A DNA stretch of 64,000 nt from Rhodobacter sp. SY28-1 (GCF_005222785.1 NZ_STGH01000002.1:1-64000), one strand, 5' to 3'; counted from the first letter of the stretch, positions 35,165-42,761 are shown. Program-made: numbers and translations. The notes: generated by a model not told the origin, from the sequence alone.

Positions 35165-35380
35165 ATGGCATATGTGAACAGCTCCTCCATCGCCCGCAAG
35201 GGTTTCGCCGACCGCCTGGTCGTGCTCCGTGACGCCGTCCTGACGGCAATTGCCCAGCGCCGGACCTACCTGCGCACCGTGGCCGAACTGAATGCGCTCA
35301 CCGACCGCGAGCTTGCCGATCTCGGCATCAGCCGCCTCGGGATCACCGAGATCGCGCATGAGGCCGCCTACGGCAAGTAA
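35165..35380 (+). CDS. ccaF1: Small DUF1127 protein, CcaF1-like
   Basis: A 71-residue basic protein whose C-terminal half is the arginine-rich DUF1127 domain (RRTYLRTVAELNALTDREL, then ADLGISRLGITEIA). In R. sphaeroides the DUF1127 protein CcaF1, encoded just before the CcsR sRNAs, binds RNA and affects sRNA maturation and RNA turnover. The same order is seen here: the stop codon is ten bases before the first CCTCCTCCC hairpin. ATG at 35165 with GAGG ten bases upstream. The name is by synteny and domain. Confidence 0.82.
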   Translation: MAYVNSSSIARKGFADRLVVLRDAVLTAIAQRRTYLRTVAELNALTDRELADLGISRLGITEIAHEAAYGK

Positions 35381-35390
35381 GAATTCGTGA

Positions 35391-35460
35391 GGTCCCCTCC
35401 TCCTCCCTGGGACCGAAACGATATGCGGCGGTGTCCGTCCTCCTCCCTGGACACCGCCGC
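35391..35460 (+). ncRNA. ccsR: CcsR-like sRNA unit 1 (two CCTCCTCCC-loop hairpins)
   Basis: Hairpin a: GGTCCC/GGGACC (35391-35396, 35409-35414) with loop CTCCTCCTCCCT. Hairpin b: GCGGCGGTGTCC/GGACACCGCCGC (35425-35436, 35449-35460), a perfect 12-base stem with loop GTCCTCCTCCCT. CcsR RNAs of R. sphaeroides are about 70-nt processed units with this two-hairpin form. Type X unit in the X-Y repeat. Confidence 0.83.
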
Positions 35461-35495
35461 CCCCATCCGGGGCCGAACAGCCCCAAACCGAGCCT

Positions 35496-35567
35496 GGTGA
35501 CTCACCCTCCTCCCGGGTCACCTGGTCTGCGCGGCGGGACCTCTCCTCCTCCCTGGTCCCACCGCGC
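35496..35567 (+). ncRNA. ccsR: CcsR-like sRNA unit 2
   Basis: Hairpin a: GGTGAC/GTCACC (35496-35501, 35517-35522) around a 15-base loop containing CCTCCTCCC. Hairpin b: arms 35529-35541 and 35555-35567, 13 bases with one mismatch, loop TCTCCTCCTCCCT. Type Y unit: weaker first stem, long GC-rich second stem. It is separated from unit 1 by a 35-nt spacer with CCCC/GGGG self-complementarity. Confidence 0.82.
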
Positions 35568-35580
35568 CACTTCTCCCGAA

Positions 35581-35649
35581 GGCCCCCTCCTCCTCCCTGG
35601 GGCCCAAGGATCGCGGCGATGCCTCTCCTCCTCCCGAGGTCATCGCCGC
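35581..35649 (+). ncRNA. ccsR: CcsR-like sRNA unit 3
   Basis: Hairpin a: GGCCCC/GGGGCC (35581-35586, 35599-35604) with loop CTCCTCCTCCCT. Hairpin b: GCGGCGATG/CATCGCCGC (35613-35621, 35641-35649) with an inner CCTC/GAGG stem presenting TCCTCCTCCC. Type X unit, preceded by the spacer CACTTCTCCCGAA that recurs before unit 5. Confidence 0.82.
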
Positions 35650-35684
35650 CCCCATTCCGGGGCGTGACCGCCCCAAACCTATCG

Positions 35685-35756
35685 GGTGACCTACCCTCCT
35701 CCCGGGTTATCTGGTCTGCGCGGCGGGGCCTCTCCTCCTCCCTGGCCCCTCCGCGC
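35685..35756 (+). ncRNA. ccsR: CcsR-like sRNA unit 4
   Basis: Hairpin a: GGTGACC/GGTTATC (35685-35691, 35705-35711), kept paired by two G-U pairs where unit 2 has Watson-Crick pairs, which supports a selected RNA structure. Hairpin b: GCGCGGCGGGGCC/GGCCCCTCCGCGC (35718-35730, 35744-35756), loop TCTCCTCCTCCCT; relative to unit 2, an A-T pair is replaced by G-C on both sides. Type Y unit. Confidence 0.83.
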
Positions 35757-35769
35757 CACTTCTCCCGAA

Positions 35770-35836
35770 GGCCCCCCTCCTCCTCCCTGGGGCCCAAGGA
35801 TCGCGGCGGTGCCTCCCTCCTCCCTGGCACCGCCGC
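35770..35836 (+). ncRNA. ccsR: CcsR-like sRNA unit 5
   Basis: Hairpin a: GGCCCC/GGGGCC (35770-35775, 35789-35794). Hairpin b: GCGGCGGTGCC/GGCACCGCCGC (35803-35813, 35826-35836), loop TCCCTCCTCCCT. Type X unit. The spacer CAAGGATC between its hairpins is the same as in unit 3. Confidence 0.82.
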
Positions 35837-35875
35837 CCCCATTCCGGGCCGAGAAGGCCCGACCCGTGATCGGGC

Positions 35876-35955
35876 GTCCCAACCTCCTCCCGGGACCTCG
35901 TGTCTTGCGGCGGCTCCCTCTCCTCCTCCCTGGGAGCCGCCGCCTTTCTCCCCTT
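35876..35955 (+). ncRNA. ccsR: CcsR-like sRNA unit 6 with terminal hairpin
   Basis: Hairpin a: GTCCC/GGGAC (35876-35880, 35892-35896) with CCTCCTCCC in the loop. Hairpin b: GCGGCGGCTCCC/GGGAGCCGCCGC (35907-35918, 35932-35943), loop TCTCCTCCTCCCT, followed by CTTTCTCC, so the last hairpin probably also ends the transcript. Type Y unit and end of the array. Confidence 0.8.
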
Positions 35956-36019
35956 GCAGCCCCTGCCCCACCGCGAAATAGTCCCGCGGTCAGCGCGACG
36001 AGCAGCAGCAAGGGACAGG

Positions 36020-37168
36020 ATGCGCCTTTCAGTCATTTCGGCCGCAACCGTGGCCGCCCTTGTCGGCTACGCCTCCTCGGTCGCGATCCTTCTGGCCGCC
36101 GCAACCGCACTGGGGGCGACGCCCGCCCAGACCGCCAGCTGGCTTCTGGCGATCTGTATCGGCAAGGCGATCGGCTCGGCTTTCCTCTCCTGGCTCGCAA
36201 AGGTCCCCGTGGTCCTCGCCTGGTCCACGCCCGGAGCAGCCCTCATCGCCGCCACCTCGGGCATCTCCTTCGCCGAGGGCGTCGGTGCCTTCGTCGTCGC
36301 GGGCCTCCTGATCGCCGCCACCGGCCTCATCCGCCCGCTGGGCGCCCTCGTCGCCCGCATCCCCGATGGCATCGCCGCCGCCATGCTGGGCGGGGTCCTT
36401 TTGCCCTTCTGCCTGAAGGGCGCCACCGCCGCGCAAGGCCTGCCCGCGCTGGTCCTGCCGATGGTCGGCGTGTTCCTGATCGTCCGGCTCTGGAACCCCG
36501 CCTTCGCCGTCCTCGCCGCTTTCGCGACCGGGATCCTTCTGGCGCTCGCCACAGGGTCCGACCTGACCACCCTGCAGCTCGCCGCCCCGGTGCTGGAGCC
36601 CGTCCTTCCTTCCTTCCGCCTCTCGGTCGTCCTCGGCCTCGGCCTGCCGCTCTACCTCGTGACCATGGCCTCGCAGAACCTGCCCGGCTTCGCGACCGTC
36701 CGCGCCGCAGGCTATGAGCCGCCCGTCTCTGCCGCCCTGACAACTACCGGGATCATCTCGACCGTCACCGCCTTCTTCGGCGCGCATACCGTCTCGATGG
36801 CCGCGATCACCGCCGCGATCTGCCTTGGCCCCGATGTCCACCCCGAGAAAGACCGTCGCTGGATCGTCGGCCTGTACTACGCCGCCGCCTGGCTGATCCT
36901 CGGCCTCCTCAGCCCCACCGTCCTCGACCTGATCGCCGCTCTCCCGACCGAGGTCGTCGCCACCCTCGTCGCCCTCGCGCTTCTGTCGCCCCTCACCGGC
37001 GCCCTGACGGGGGCCTTCGCGCATGCCGACCAACGCCTGCCCGCCGCGTTGACCGTAGTCGTCACCGCCTCAGGGATCGCCGCCTTCGGCATCGGCGCGG
37101 CCTTCTGGGGGCTGGTGGTTGGGCTAGCCGTCTGGGGGCTGGACCACCTGAAACTCCGCCGCGCCTGA
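36020..37168 (+). CDS. Benzoate/H+ symporter BenE family transporter
   Basis: A 382-residue polytopic inner-membrane protein with about eleven to twelve hydrophobic segments. VVLAWSTPGAALIAATSG (about residue 70) and LPLYLVTMASQNLPGFAT (about 208), followed by GAHTVSMAAITAAICLG, are BenE family blocks. BenE imports benzoate by proton symport, but no aromatic catabolic genes are near, so the substrate is uncertain. ATG at 36020 with AAGGGACAGG before it; about 75 bp after the sRNA array. Confidence 0.85.
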   Translation: MRLSVISAATVAALVGYASSVAILLAAATALGATPAQTASWLLAICIGKAIGSAFLSWLAKVPVVLAWSTPGAALIAATSGISFAEGVGAFVVAGLLIAATGLIRPLGALVARIPDGIAAAMLGGVLLPFCLKGATAAQGLPALVLPMVGVFLIVRLWNPAFAVLAAFATGILLALATGSDLTTLQLAAPVLEPVLPSFRLSVVLGLGLPLYLVTMASQNLPGFATVRAAGYEPPVSAALTTTGIISTVTAFFGAHTVSMAAITAAICLGPDVHPEKDRRWIVGLYYAAAWLILGLLSPTVLDLIAALPTEVVATLVALALLSPLTGALTGAFAHADQRLPAALTVVVTASGIAAFGIGAAFWGLVVGLAVWGLDHLKLRRA

Positions 37169-37170
37169 CC

Positions 37171-37279
37171 GCTCGTCGTGCACATCGCTTCTCCTCGTCC
37201 GCCACGAGAAGGCGAAGGCGCACGACGAGCTGCCTGAAGCGCAAGTCGCACAACTCTCCTGACACGAGGCTGTCAGGAG
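37171..37279. terminator. Two hairpins between the benE-like gene and ridA-like gene
   Basis: First, GCTCGTCGTGC (37171-37181) pairs perfectly with GCACGACGAGC (37220-37230), enclosing a smaller CTTCTC/GAGAAG stem. Second, CTCCTGACA (37256-37264) pairs with TGTCAGGAG (37271-37279) over CGAGGC. Neither has a U-tract. The first resembles the CTCGTCG/CGACGAG hairpin at 1.3 kb. Probably transcription or mRNA 3'-end structures; they fill most of the 150-bp gap. Confidence 0.5.
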
Positions 37280-37318
37280 CCCGCTGCTAGACCCCCGTGA
37301 CATACCGCAGGAGGTCCC

Positions 37319-37714
37319 ATGCAACGCACCCCGATCAATCCCTGGCCCTGGTCCCTGCCGCTTGGCTACCATCAGGGCGAAGTCATCACCGGCGCGACCC
37401 GCCACCTGACAATCGCTGGGCAGACCGCCGTCGACGCGACCGGCACGCCGCAGCACGCAGGGGACATGCGAGCGCAACTGGCGCTGACGCTCGACAACCT
37501 TGAAGCCGTGCTGCTGGCCGCCGACATGCGCCTCGCCAACCTGACCCGTCTGCAGGTGTTCGCCACTGACGTCGACGCTGCACTGCGCAACTTCGACCTT
37601 CTGGGCCAAAGGCTAGGCGCTGCCGGTGCCATGCCGCCGATGACCCTGGTCGGCGTGACCCGCCTCGCGATCCCACCCCTGATGATCGAGATCGAGGCAA
37701 CCGCTGCCGCCTGA
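37319..37714 (+). CDS. RidA family protein
   Basis: A 131-residue cytoplasmic protein of the YjgF/YER057c/UK114 (RidA) family. GQTAVDATGTPQHAGDMRAQ near residue 34, LDNLEAVL near 59 and the ending PPLMIEIEATA match. The conserved arginine that binds the keto-acid carboxylate in archetypal RidA is not clearly in place, so it may belong to a Rid subfamily with another role. Archetypal RidA hydrolyses reactive enamine/imine intermediates. AGGAGG ribosome-binding site close to ATG. Confidence 0.82.
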   Translation: MQRTPINPWPWSLPLGYHQGEVITGATRHLTIAGQTAVDATGTPQHAGDMRAQLALTLDNLEAVLLAADMRLANLTRLQVFATDVDAALRNFDLLGQRLGAAGAMPPMTLVGVTRLAIPPLMIEIEATAAA

Positions 37715-37812
37715 CCGAGGCTCCGGCGCGGCGGCCCGCATCCGGTGCAGACAGCCGCGCCCGCCCCGTGCTATCCCAGATGCCTGCGCCCCATCACCGC
37801 GAAGGCCCCACG

Positions 37813-38499
37813 ATGCGCCGCGCCGAACGGCTGTTCCGACTGGTCGATGAACTTCGCACCCGGCACGTCACCCGGGCCGACGACCTTGCCCGAACCTTGG
37901 AAGTCAGCCCCCGCACAATCTACCGCGACATCGCGCATCTGCAGGCCTCGGGCCTGCCGATCGACGGCGAGGCCGGGGTCGGCTATCTCCTCCAGCCCGG
38001 CTTTGACCTGCCCGCCATGACCTTCACCCACGACCAGATCGAGGCGTTGGCCCTGGGCCTCGCCATCGCCGCAAGCCTCGACGATCCCGACCTCTCCCTC
38101 GCCGCGCATGAGGCTCGGGCCAAGCTGCAAGCCGCGCTCCCGCGCCCCGAGACCCGCCGCCTGGCGGATGCCCCGTTCTTCGCGCTCCGCCGCTCCACGG
38201 GCGCGCCCGTCCATGCCCGGCTCATCCGCCGCGCGATCCGCCAGCGTCGCGTCGTGCAGATCGACTACACCGACGGTCAGGCCCGGACCTCGACGCGCCG
38301 CCTGCACCCCCTGGCGATCTGGGCGATGGCAGAGGGCTGGATGTTCTCCGGCTGGTGCGAGCTTCGCGCCGATTTCCGCACCTGGCGCTTTGATCGGGTG
38401 CAGGCCCTGATCCTCACTCCGGACTGCTTCCCCGAAGACCCCGCCCGCAGCCTGGCCGCCTTCCTGGCCCGCGAGAGCTGCGACACCGCCGCCCCCTAG
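37813..38499 (+). CDS. HTH-WYL family transcriptional regulator (YafY-like)
   Basis: A 228-residue DNA-binding regulator. N-terminal winged helix (RLFRLVDELRTRHV, RADDLARTLEVSPRTIYRDI, residues 6-45) followed by a WYL domain (VVQIDYTDGQARTSTR near 145, RRLHPLAIWAMAEGWMFSGW near 160). WYL domains bind nucleotides or other small ligands. Target unknown; the nearest candidate is its own upstream region and ridA. ATG at 37813. Confidence 0.85.
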   Translation: MRRAERLFRLVDELRTRHVTRADDLARTLEVSPRTIYRDIAHLQASGLPIDGEAGVGYLLQPGFDLPAMTFTHDQIEALALGLAIAASLDDPDLSLAAHEARAKLQAALPRPETRRLADAPFFALRRSTGAPVHARLIRRAIRQRRVVQIDYTDGQARTSTRRLHPLAIWAMAEGWMFSGWCELRADFRTWRFDRVQALILTPDCFPEDPARSLAAFLARESCDTAAP

Positions 38500-38522
38500 G
38501 CGGAAGGTCGCGCCCGGGTACC

Positions 38523-38546
38523 GCAAAACTTCTCGAAGAGTTTTGC
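38523..38546 (+). terminator. TTCGAA-type palindrome downstream of the WYL regulator
   Basis: GCAAAACT (38523-38530) and AGTTTTGC (38539-38546) around TCTCGAAG. It is one of four similar sites found just after stop codons in this window and probably acts as a terminator. The 150 bp between here and mtnP contain TTAACACCACCCTAACAG but no clear promoter. Confidence 0.55.
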
Positions 38547-38695
38547 CCCTTGGACCCCGCTAGGAGAATCCTTAACACCACCCTAACAGAAAATCGCAAC
38601 CCCTTGAAATTCCAGCCATCACCGCGTTTGTCCACCGTGGACACATGCCGCGCACCCCGCTATCCTCCCGCCCGGCCAACCTGAAGGACAACCCC

Positions 38696-39562
38696 ATGCA
38701 GACCATGCTCGGCGTGATCGGAGGATCGGGGGTTTACCAGATCGACGGCCTGGAAGGGGCCAGCTGGGTGAAGGTCAAGACCCCCTGGGGCAAGCCTTCC
38801 GATGAGGTCCTGGTCGGTCGCCTTAACGGCCTCCCTGTCGCTTTCCTCCCCCGCCACGGCCGCGGCCACGTCCACAGCCCGACCTCGGTCCCCTACCACG
38901 CCAACATCGACGCCCTGAAGCGCCTCGGCTGCACCGACATCCTCGCTGTCTCCGCCGTGGGGTCCTTGCGGGAGGAGTTCGAACCCGGCCACTTCGTCCT
39001 CGTCGACCAGTACATCGACCGCACCACCCAGCGGCCCCCGTCGTTCTTCGGCCCCGGCTGCGTCGCCCATGTCAGCCTCGCCGACCCGACTTGCCCCCGC
39101 CTCGGACAGCTCGCCGTCCAGGCCGCCCGCGACGGAGGCCTGACCGTCCATACCGGGGCGACCTACCTGTCGATGGAAGGCCCCCAGTTCTCCACCCGCG
39201 CCGAAAGCCGGATGTACCGCACCTGGGGTGCCGACGTGATCGGGATGACCGGCTTCTCTGAGGCCCGCCTCGCCCGCGAGGCCGAGCTTTGCTACGCCTC
39301 CCTCGCCATGGTCACCGACTACGACTGCTGGCACGACAGCCACGGCGCGGTGGACGTGGCCCAGGTGATCGCCGTCGTCCACGCCAACGCCGCCGCCGCC
39401 CGTGGCCTCGTCGCCCGCCTGCCCGCCCTCCTCGACCCCGACCGCCAACCCTGCCCCCACGGCTGCGACCGCGCCCTGACCCACGCCATCATGACCGCCC
39501 CGGACAAACGCGACCCCGATCTGCTGGCCAAGCTCGACTCCGTCGCGGCCCGCGTTCTTTGA
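38696..39562 (+). CDS. mtnP: S-methyl-5'-thioadenosine phosphorylase
   Basis: A 288-residue cytoplasmic phosphorylase that splits 5'-methylthioadenosine to adenine and methylthioribose-1-phosphate. [14 protein letters not shown] at the start binds phosphate, FLPRHGRGH (about residue 57) and [15 protein letters not shown] (about 157) are MTAP signatures, and [19 protein letters not shown] (about 182) contacts the base. ATG at 38696 with AAGGA seven bases upstream. Next to apt, which recycles the adenine. Confidence 0.93.
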   Translation: MQTMLGVIGGSGVYQIDGLEGASWVKVKTPWGKPSDEVLVGRLNGLPVAFLPRHGRGHVHSPTSVPYHANIDALKRLGCTDILAVSAVGSLREEFEPGHFVLVDQYIDRTTQRPPSFFGPGCVAHVSLADPTCPRLGQLAVQAARDGGLTVHTGATYLSMEGPQFSTRAESRMYRTWGADVIGMTGFSEARLAREAELCYASLAMVTDYDCWHDSHGAVDVAQVIAVVHANAAAARGLVARLPALLDPDRQPCPHGCDRALTHAIMTAPDKRDPDLLAKLDSVAARVL

Positions 39563-39572
39563 AGGACCGAAG

Positions 39573-40106
39573 ATGAAAAAGACCGTCAAGGACTACATCC
39601 GCACCATCGTCGACTTCCCGCACGAGGGCATCCTCTTCCGAGATGTGACCACCCTCTTCGCCGACCCCCGGGGCTTCCGGATGTGCGTCGACCAGCTTCT
39701 GTCCCCCTACGCGGGCATGCGGATCGACAAGGTCGCGGGGCTGGAGGCGCGCGGCTTCATCCTGGGCGGAGCGGTCGCGCACCAGCTGTCCACCGGCTTC
39801 GTCCCGATCCGCAAGAAGGGCAAGCTGCCCGGCCAGACCATTTCCCAGGCCTACAAGCTGGAATACGGCGAGGCCGTGGTCGAGGTGCACGACGACGCGA
39901 TGCAGCCCGGCGAGAAGGTCCTGCTGGTCGATGATCTGCTCGCCACCGGCGGCACCGCCGAGGCCGGCATCCGCCTGATCGAGCGCCTGGGCGCCGAGGT
40001 CGTCGGCTGCGCCTTCGTCGTCGACCTGCCCGACCTCGGCGGCCGAAAAAAGCTGGAAGCGATGGGAATGGACGTCCACGCGCTCTGCGCGTTCGAGGGG
40101 CTCTGA
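39573..40106 (+). CDS. apt: Adenine phosphoribosyltransferase
   Basis: A 177-residue enzyme that makes AMP from adenine and [21 protein letters not shown] near residue 13 is the typical APT start, [12 protein letters not shown] near 57 and the PRPP loop [14 protein letters not shown] near 113 are present. Ten bases after mtnP, so the pair forms a short purine-salvage unit. Confidence 0.95.
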   Translation: MKKTVKDYIRTIVDFPHEGILFRDVTTLFADPRGFRMCVDQLLSPYAGMRIDKVAGLEARGFILGGAVAHQLSTGFVPIRKKGKLPGQTISQAYKLEYGEAVVEVHDDAMQPGEKVLLVDDLLATGGTAEAGIRLIERLGAEVVGCAFVVDLPDLGGRKKLEAMGMDVHALCAFEGL

Positions 40107-40199
40107 CGACCGGGAAAGCTGGCCCCAGGGAAAGCCGCGACCGCAGTCTCGCAGAAGTCGATTGATCGGACGCTGTGGCGGGCCTTCGTTAACCTTCTT

Positions 40200-40330
40200 T
40201 AAAGAGAATCACCCTACACCTTGGCTTGTCAGGGCTACCCACCCTGGCCGCGCTGCTACCCACAGCGTGATCCACACACCCCCCAAAGCACCCCGTCGCA
40301 GGCTTCCTGCGGCGGGGATGTTTGATTTCG
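40200..40330 (+). ncRNA. Candidate sRNA with twin CTACCCA-loop hairpins
   Basis: In the 331-bp gap between the convergent apt and FAD-oxidase genes: hairpin CAGGG-CTACCCA-CCCTG (40230-40246), hairpin CGCTG-CTACCCA-CAGCG (40251-40267) with the identical seven-base loop, then a terminator at 40291-40317. Upstream is AT-rich TTAACC..TTTAAAG (about 40188-40204), a possible promoter area. No reading frame is present. The layout is like CcsR-type RNAs but with a different loop. Boundaries approximate; comparison with the Rfam suhB/MmgR family is advisable. Confidence 0.55.
40291..40326 (+). terminator. Rho-independent terminator in the apt/FAD-oxidase gap
   Basis: CCCCGTCGCAGG (40291-40302) pairs with CCTGCGGCGGGG (40306-40317) with a three-base loop and one G-T pair, followed by ATGTTTGATTT. 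It is 185 bases after the apt stop, which is far for an apt terminator and fits better as the 3' end of a separate small transcript. Confidence 0.7.
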
Positions 40331-40437
40331 GGCGCTCGTCGATCGCGTCGTGCCCTCCTCGCGTCTCGATCCCGGCCTCTTGATCCAAGGTCCGCCGCTC
40401 TGTGACGCGTGCACGACGTGCTGGAGGAGTTGCCCTT

Positions 40438-41847
40438 TCAGCCCAGCACCGCCCCCGGGTTCATGATACCCGCAGGGTCCAGTGCCGCCTTGATCGCCCG
40501 CATCGCCGCCAGCTTCCCCGGGTCCGCATAGCGCGCAAGGTCGGAAACCTTCAGCCGACCCACCCCGTGTTCCGCCGCGACCGATCCGCCCAGGCCATGC
40601 ACCAGGTCATGCACCACCCGCTTCACCTCGTCCCGCACGCCCTCGTGCTCTGCCTTCGTGTGCCCCGTTTCGGGGAAGACGTTCCAGTGCAGGTTGCCGT
40701 CACCCAAGTGCCCGAAGCAGTTCACCCGGAACGCCCCCAGACTGGCAATCGTGCGTGGCGCCTCCTCGATGAACCCCGGGATCGCCGACAGCGGCAAGGA
40801 GATGTCGTGGCTCGACACCGCCCCCACCTTGCGGTTGGCCAAGGGAATGGTCTCGCGCAGCGCCCAGATCGCCGCCGCCTGCGCCTCGGACGTGGCGATC
40901 ACCCCATCCGTCACCAGCCCCGCTCCGGCCCCGGCTTCATAGACCGTGGCCATCGTCACCTCGGGCTCCAGCCCCACCGGCAATTCCAGTTCCAGAAGCA
41001 CCAGCCACTCGGGCACCGGATCAAAGGGCGCGCGCAGGTCAAACCCGGTCTCCGCCAGGAAGTCGATCCCCATCCGGTGGATCAGTTCGAAGGCCGAGAC
41101 CATCCCCGCAGCCCGCTCACCGCACAAAGCCAGAAGCTCAAGCGCCGTTGCAGGCGAGGGCACGGACAAAAGCGCCACGACCCGTGCTGCCGGCTGGGGG
41201 AACAGCTTCAGGCTCGCCGCCGTGATGACGCCAAGCGTGCCCTCGGACCCGATCAGAAGGTGGCGCAGATCATAGCCCGCATTGTCCTTGCGAAGCCGGG
41301 TCAAGCCGTTGAAAATGCTGCCATCCGGCAGGACCGCCTCCAGCCCCAGGCACAGGTCCCGCGCATTGCCATAGCGCAGGACGGCCGTCCCCCCGGCGTT
41401 CGCGGCGAGGTTGCCGCCGATCCGGCAACTGCCCTCTGAGGCAAGCGACAGGGGAAACAGCCGACCGACCTTCTCTGCCTCGGCCTGCACATCCGCCAGC
41501 ACCATGCCCGCTTCGACCACCATGGCATTCTCGTCGGGCCAGACCCCGCGCAAGGCACTCATCCGCTCCAGCGACAACAAGAGCGGCGAGGCCCCCCGCA
41601 CCATGATCTGCCCGCCGACAAGCCCGGTGCCGCCGCCATAGGGCACCACGCCCACCCGTGCCGCCGCGCAGGCCCGGACGATGGCCGCCACCTCGCCCGT
41701 GGTCCGGGGCCGGGCCAGAACCCCCGCCTGCCCCGTCCAGCGACCCCGCGGCTCTTCCAGATGCCGGGGCTCGGGCGATGACAGCGTCCCTTCGGGCAGG
41801 TCTCCGGCCAGACGGGTGACGAAATCGGTATCGCAGGGGTTCAGCAT
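40438..41847 (-). CDS. FAD-linked oxidase, GlcD/D-2-hydroxyacid dehydrogenase type
   Basis: A 469-residue flavoprotein of the VAO/GlcD family. The FAD-binding loop VPYGGGTGLVGGQ (about residues 66-78) and GLEAVLPDGSIF (about 168) lie in the N-terminal PCMH domain; HLGDGNLHWNVFPE (about 375) and AAEHGVGRLKV (about 420) mark the C-terminal catalytic domain. Relatives oxidise D-lactate, glycolate or D-2-hydroxyglutarate. No glcE/glcF partner genes are near, so it is a stand-alone D-2-hydroxyacid dehydrogenase. Confidence 0.85.
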   Translation of the reverse strand: MLNPCDTDFVTRLAGDLPEGTLSSPEPRHLEEPRGRWTGQAGVLARPRTTGEVAAIVRACAAARVGVVPYGGGTGLVGGQIMVRGASPLLLSLERMSALRGVWPDENAMVVEAGMVLADVQAEAEKVGRLFPLSLASEGSCRIGGNLAANAGGTAVLRYGNARDLCLGLEAVLPDGSIFNGLTRLRKDNAGYDLRHLLIGSEGTLGVITAASLKLFPQPAARVVALLSVPSPATALELLALCGERAAGMVSAFELIHRMGIDFLAETGFDLRAPFDPVPEWLVLLELELPVGLEPEVTMATVYEAGAGAGLVTDGVIATSEAQAAAIWALRETIPLANRKVGAVSSHDISLPLSAIPGFIEEAPRTIASLGAFRVNCFGHLGDGNLHWNVFPETGHTKAEHEGVRDEVKRVVHDLVHGLGGSVAAEHGVGRLKVSDLARYADPGKLAAMRAIKAALDPAGIMNPGAVLG

Positions 41848-41897
41848 CGGCGGCCTCCTGCCCTCACCTACCGCGTGCGCGGCACAGGGACCAGAGG

Positions 41898-42698
41898 TCA
41901 GTCGATATAGGCGGGTTCCAGGACCATGATCGTCGGCTGCGACGGCAGGTCGTCCAGCGACAGCGCAATCTGCGCCCCGCCCGTCTCGACCACGGTGAAT
42001 TCCGCCGACATCTCGGACAGGAAGGTCTGCAGCGAGCCCTGGCTGAACCAGTGCATCGGGATCACCACGCTTGACCGCAGCCGACGCACGACCCCCGCCA
42101 TATCCTCAAGCCGCATCGTGTAGCCGCCGTCGACCGGCACCATCACCACATCCAGCCGCCCGATCACGGCATACTGCTCGTCCGAGGGGATCTGGTGCAG
42201 GTGCCCCAGATGCCCGATGCAGAGGCCCCCGGCCTCGAAGATGAAGATCGAGTTGCCATCCCGCCGCGCACCTTCGCCGAACGGTCCCCGCGTGTCGGTC
42301 GTGACATTGCGGACCAGCATCGACCCAAGGTCCAGCCGGTGCTGCGCCGGACCCGCGCCTTCGGGCCAGCCTTGCAGAATATTCGGGATGCGCGGGTCGG
42401 GGGCGGCGGTCCAGTGCGTGGAATGGGCGTTGTTCATGGTGACGACATCCGGCACCAGGTCCGCCGTCCCGAGATAGCCGGTGTAGTCGGTGACCGCCAC
42501 GGTCCCGTCCGCCGTGACGATGGCAAAGCTTGCGTGGTCGATATAGCGGATCAGGACGCTGTCCTCGTCCAGCCCCTCCTCCAGCGCCACCGGAACCACG
42601 CTTGGCTGTCCCGCCGCGACCGCGATGCAGTGTGAGGGAATGCGCTCTTGACTTAAGGCCGGGGTGGCAAGCAGGAACAGGGCGGCAAGCAGGCGCAT
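41898..42698 (-). CDS. Exported MBL-fold metallohydrolase, UlaG-like
   Basis: A 266-residue protein with a Sec signal peptide (residues 1-16, TPALS-QE) and a metallo-beta-lactamase-like fold of the UlaG type: VLIRYIDHASFAI near 48, NNAHSTHWTA near 89 in place of the usual HxHxDH, GLCIGHLGHLHQIP near 157, and VVIPMHWFSQG near 216. The metal site looks altered, with NNAHSTH instead of the canonical HXHXDH. Periplasmic location is predicted; substrate unknown. Confidence 0.7.
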   Translation of the reverse strand: MRLLAALFLLATPALSQERIPSHCIAVAAGQPSVVPVALEEGLDEDSVLIRYIDHASFAIVTADGTVAVTDYTGYLGTADLVPDVVTMNNAHSTHWTAAPDPRIPNILQGWPEGAGPAQHRLDLGSMLVRNVTTDTRGPFGEGARRDGNSIFIFEAGGLCIGHLGHLHQIPSDEQYAVIGRLDVVMVPVDGGYTMRLEDMAGVVRRLRSSVVIPMHWFSQGSLQTFLSEMSAEFTVVETGGAQIALSLDDLPSQPTIMVLEPAYID

Positions 42699-42761
42699 GG
42701 GTCACCTCCGGTTTGGCAGAAAGGGTAACCCGGATTGCCCTTGCGTCACGCGGCTCAGCGA

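Larger units (their letters stand above)
35391..35943 (+). repeat. Tandem composite repeat: three X-Y copies of about 189 nt
   Basis: Type X units start at 35391, 35581 and 35770; type Y units at 35496, 35685 and 35876, giving periods of 189-191 nt. Spacers are conserved by position: CCCCATCCGGGG-like between X and Y, CACTTCTCCCGAA between Y and X. Stems vary while the CCTCCTCCC loops are kept in all twelve hairpins. The array has grown by duplication of a four-hairpin block. No protein-coding frame is credible here. Confidence 0.85.

Noticed and set aside
35391-35943. Possible CRISPR array or GC-rich protein-coding repeat region (frames of 70-330 residues on both strands)
   Set aside because: Repeats are hairpins of varying stems with a fixed loop, not constant repeats with unique spacers. 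The frames translate to low-complexity Pro/Ser/Arg or Gly/Arg sequence with no start signal.
40188-40202. CtrA-type site (TTAA-N7-TTAA) upstream of the candidate sRNA
   Set aside because: The two TTAA halves are separated by six bases, not seven, and one site alone is weak evidence in an AT-rich stretch.
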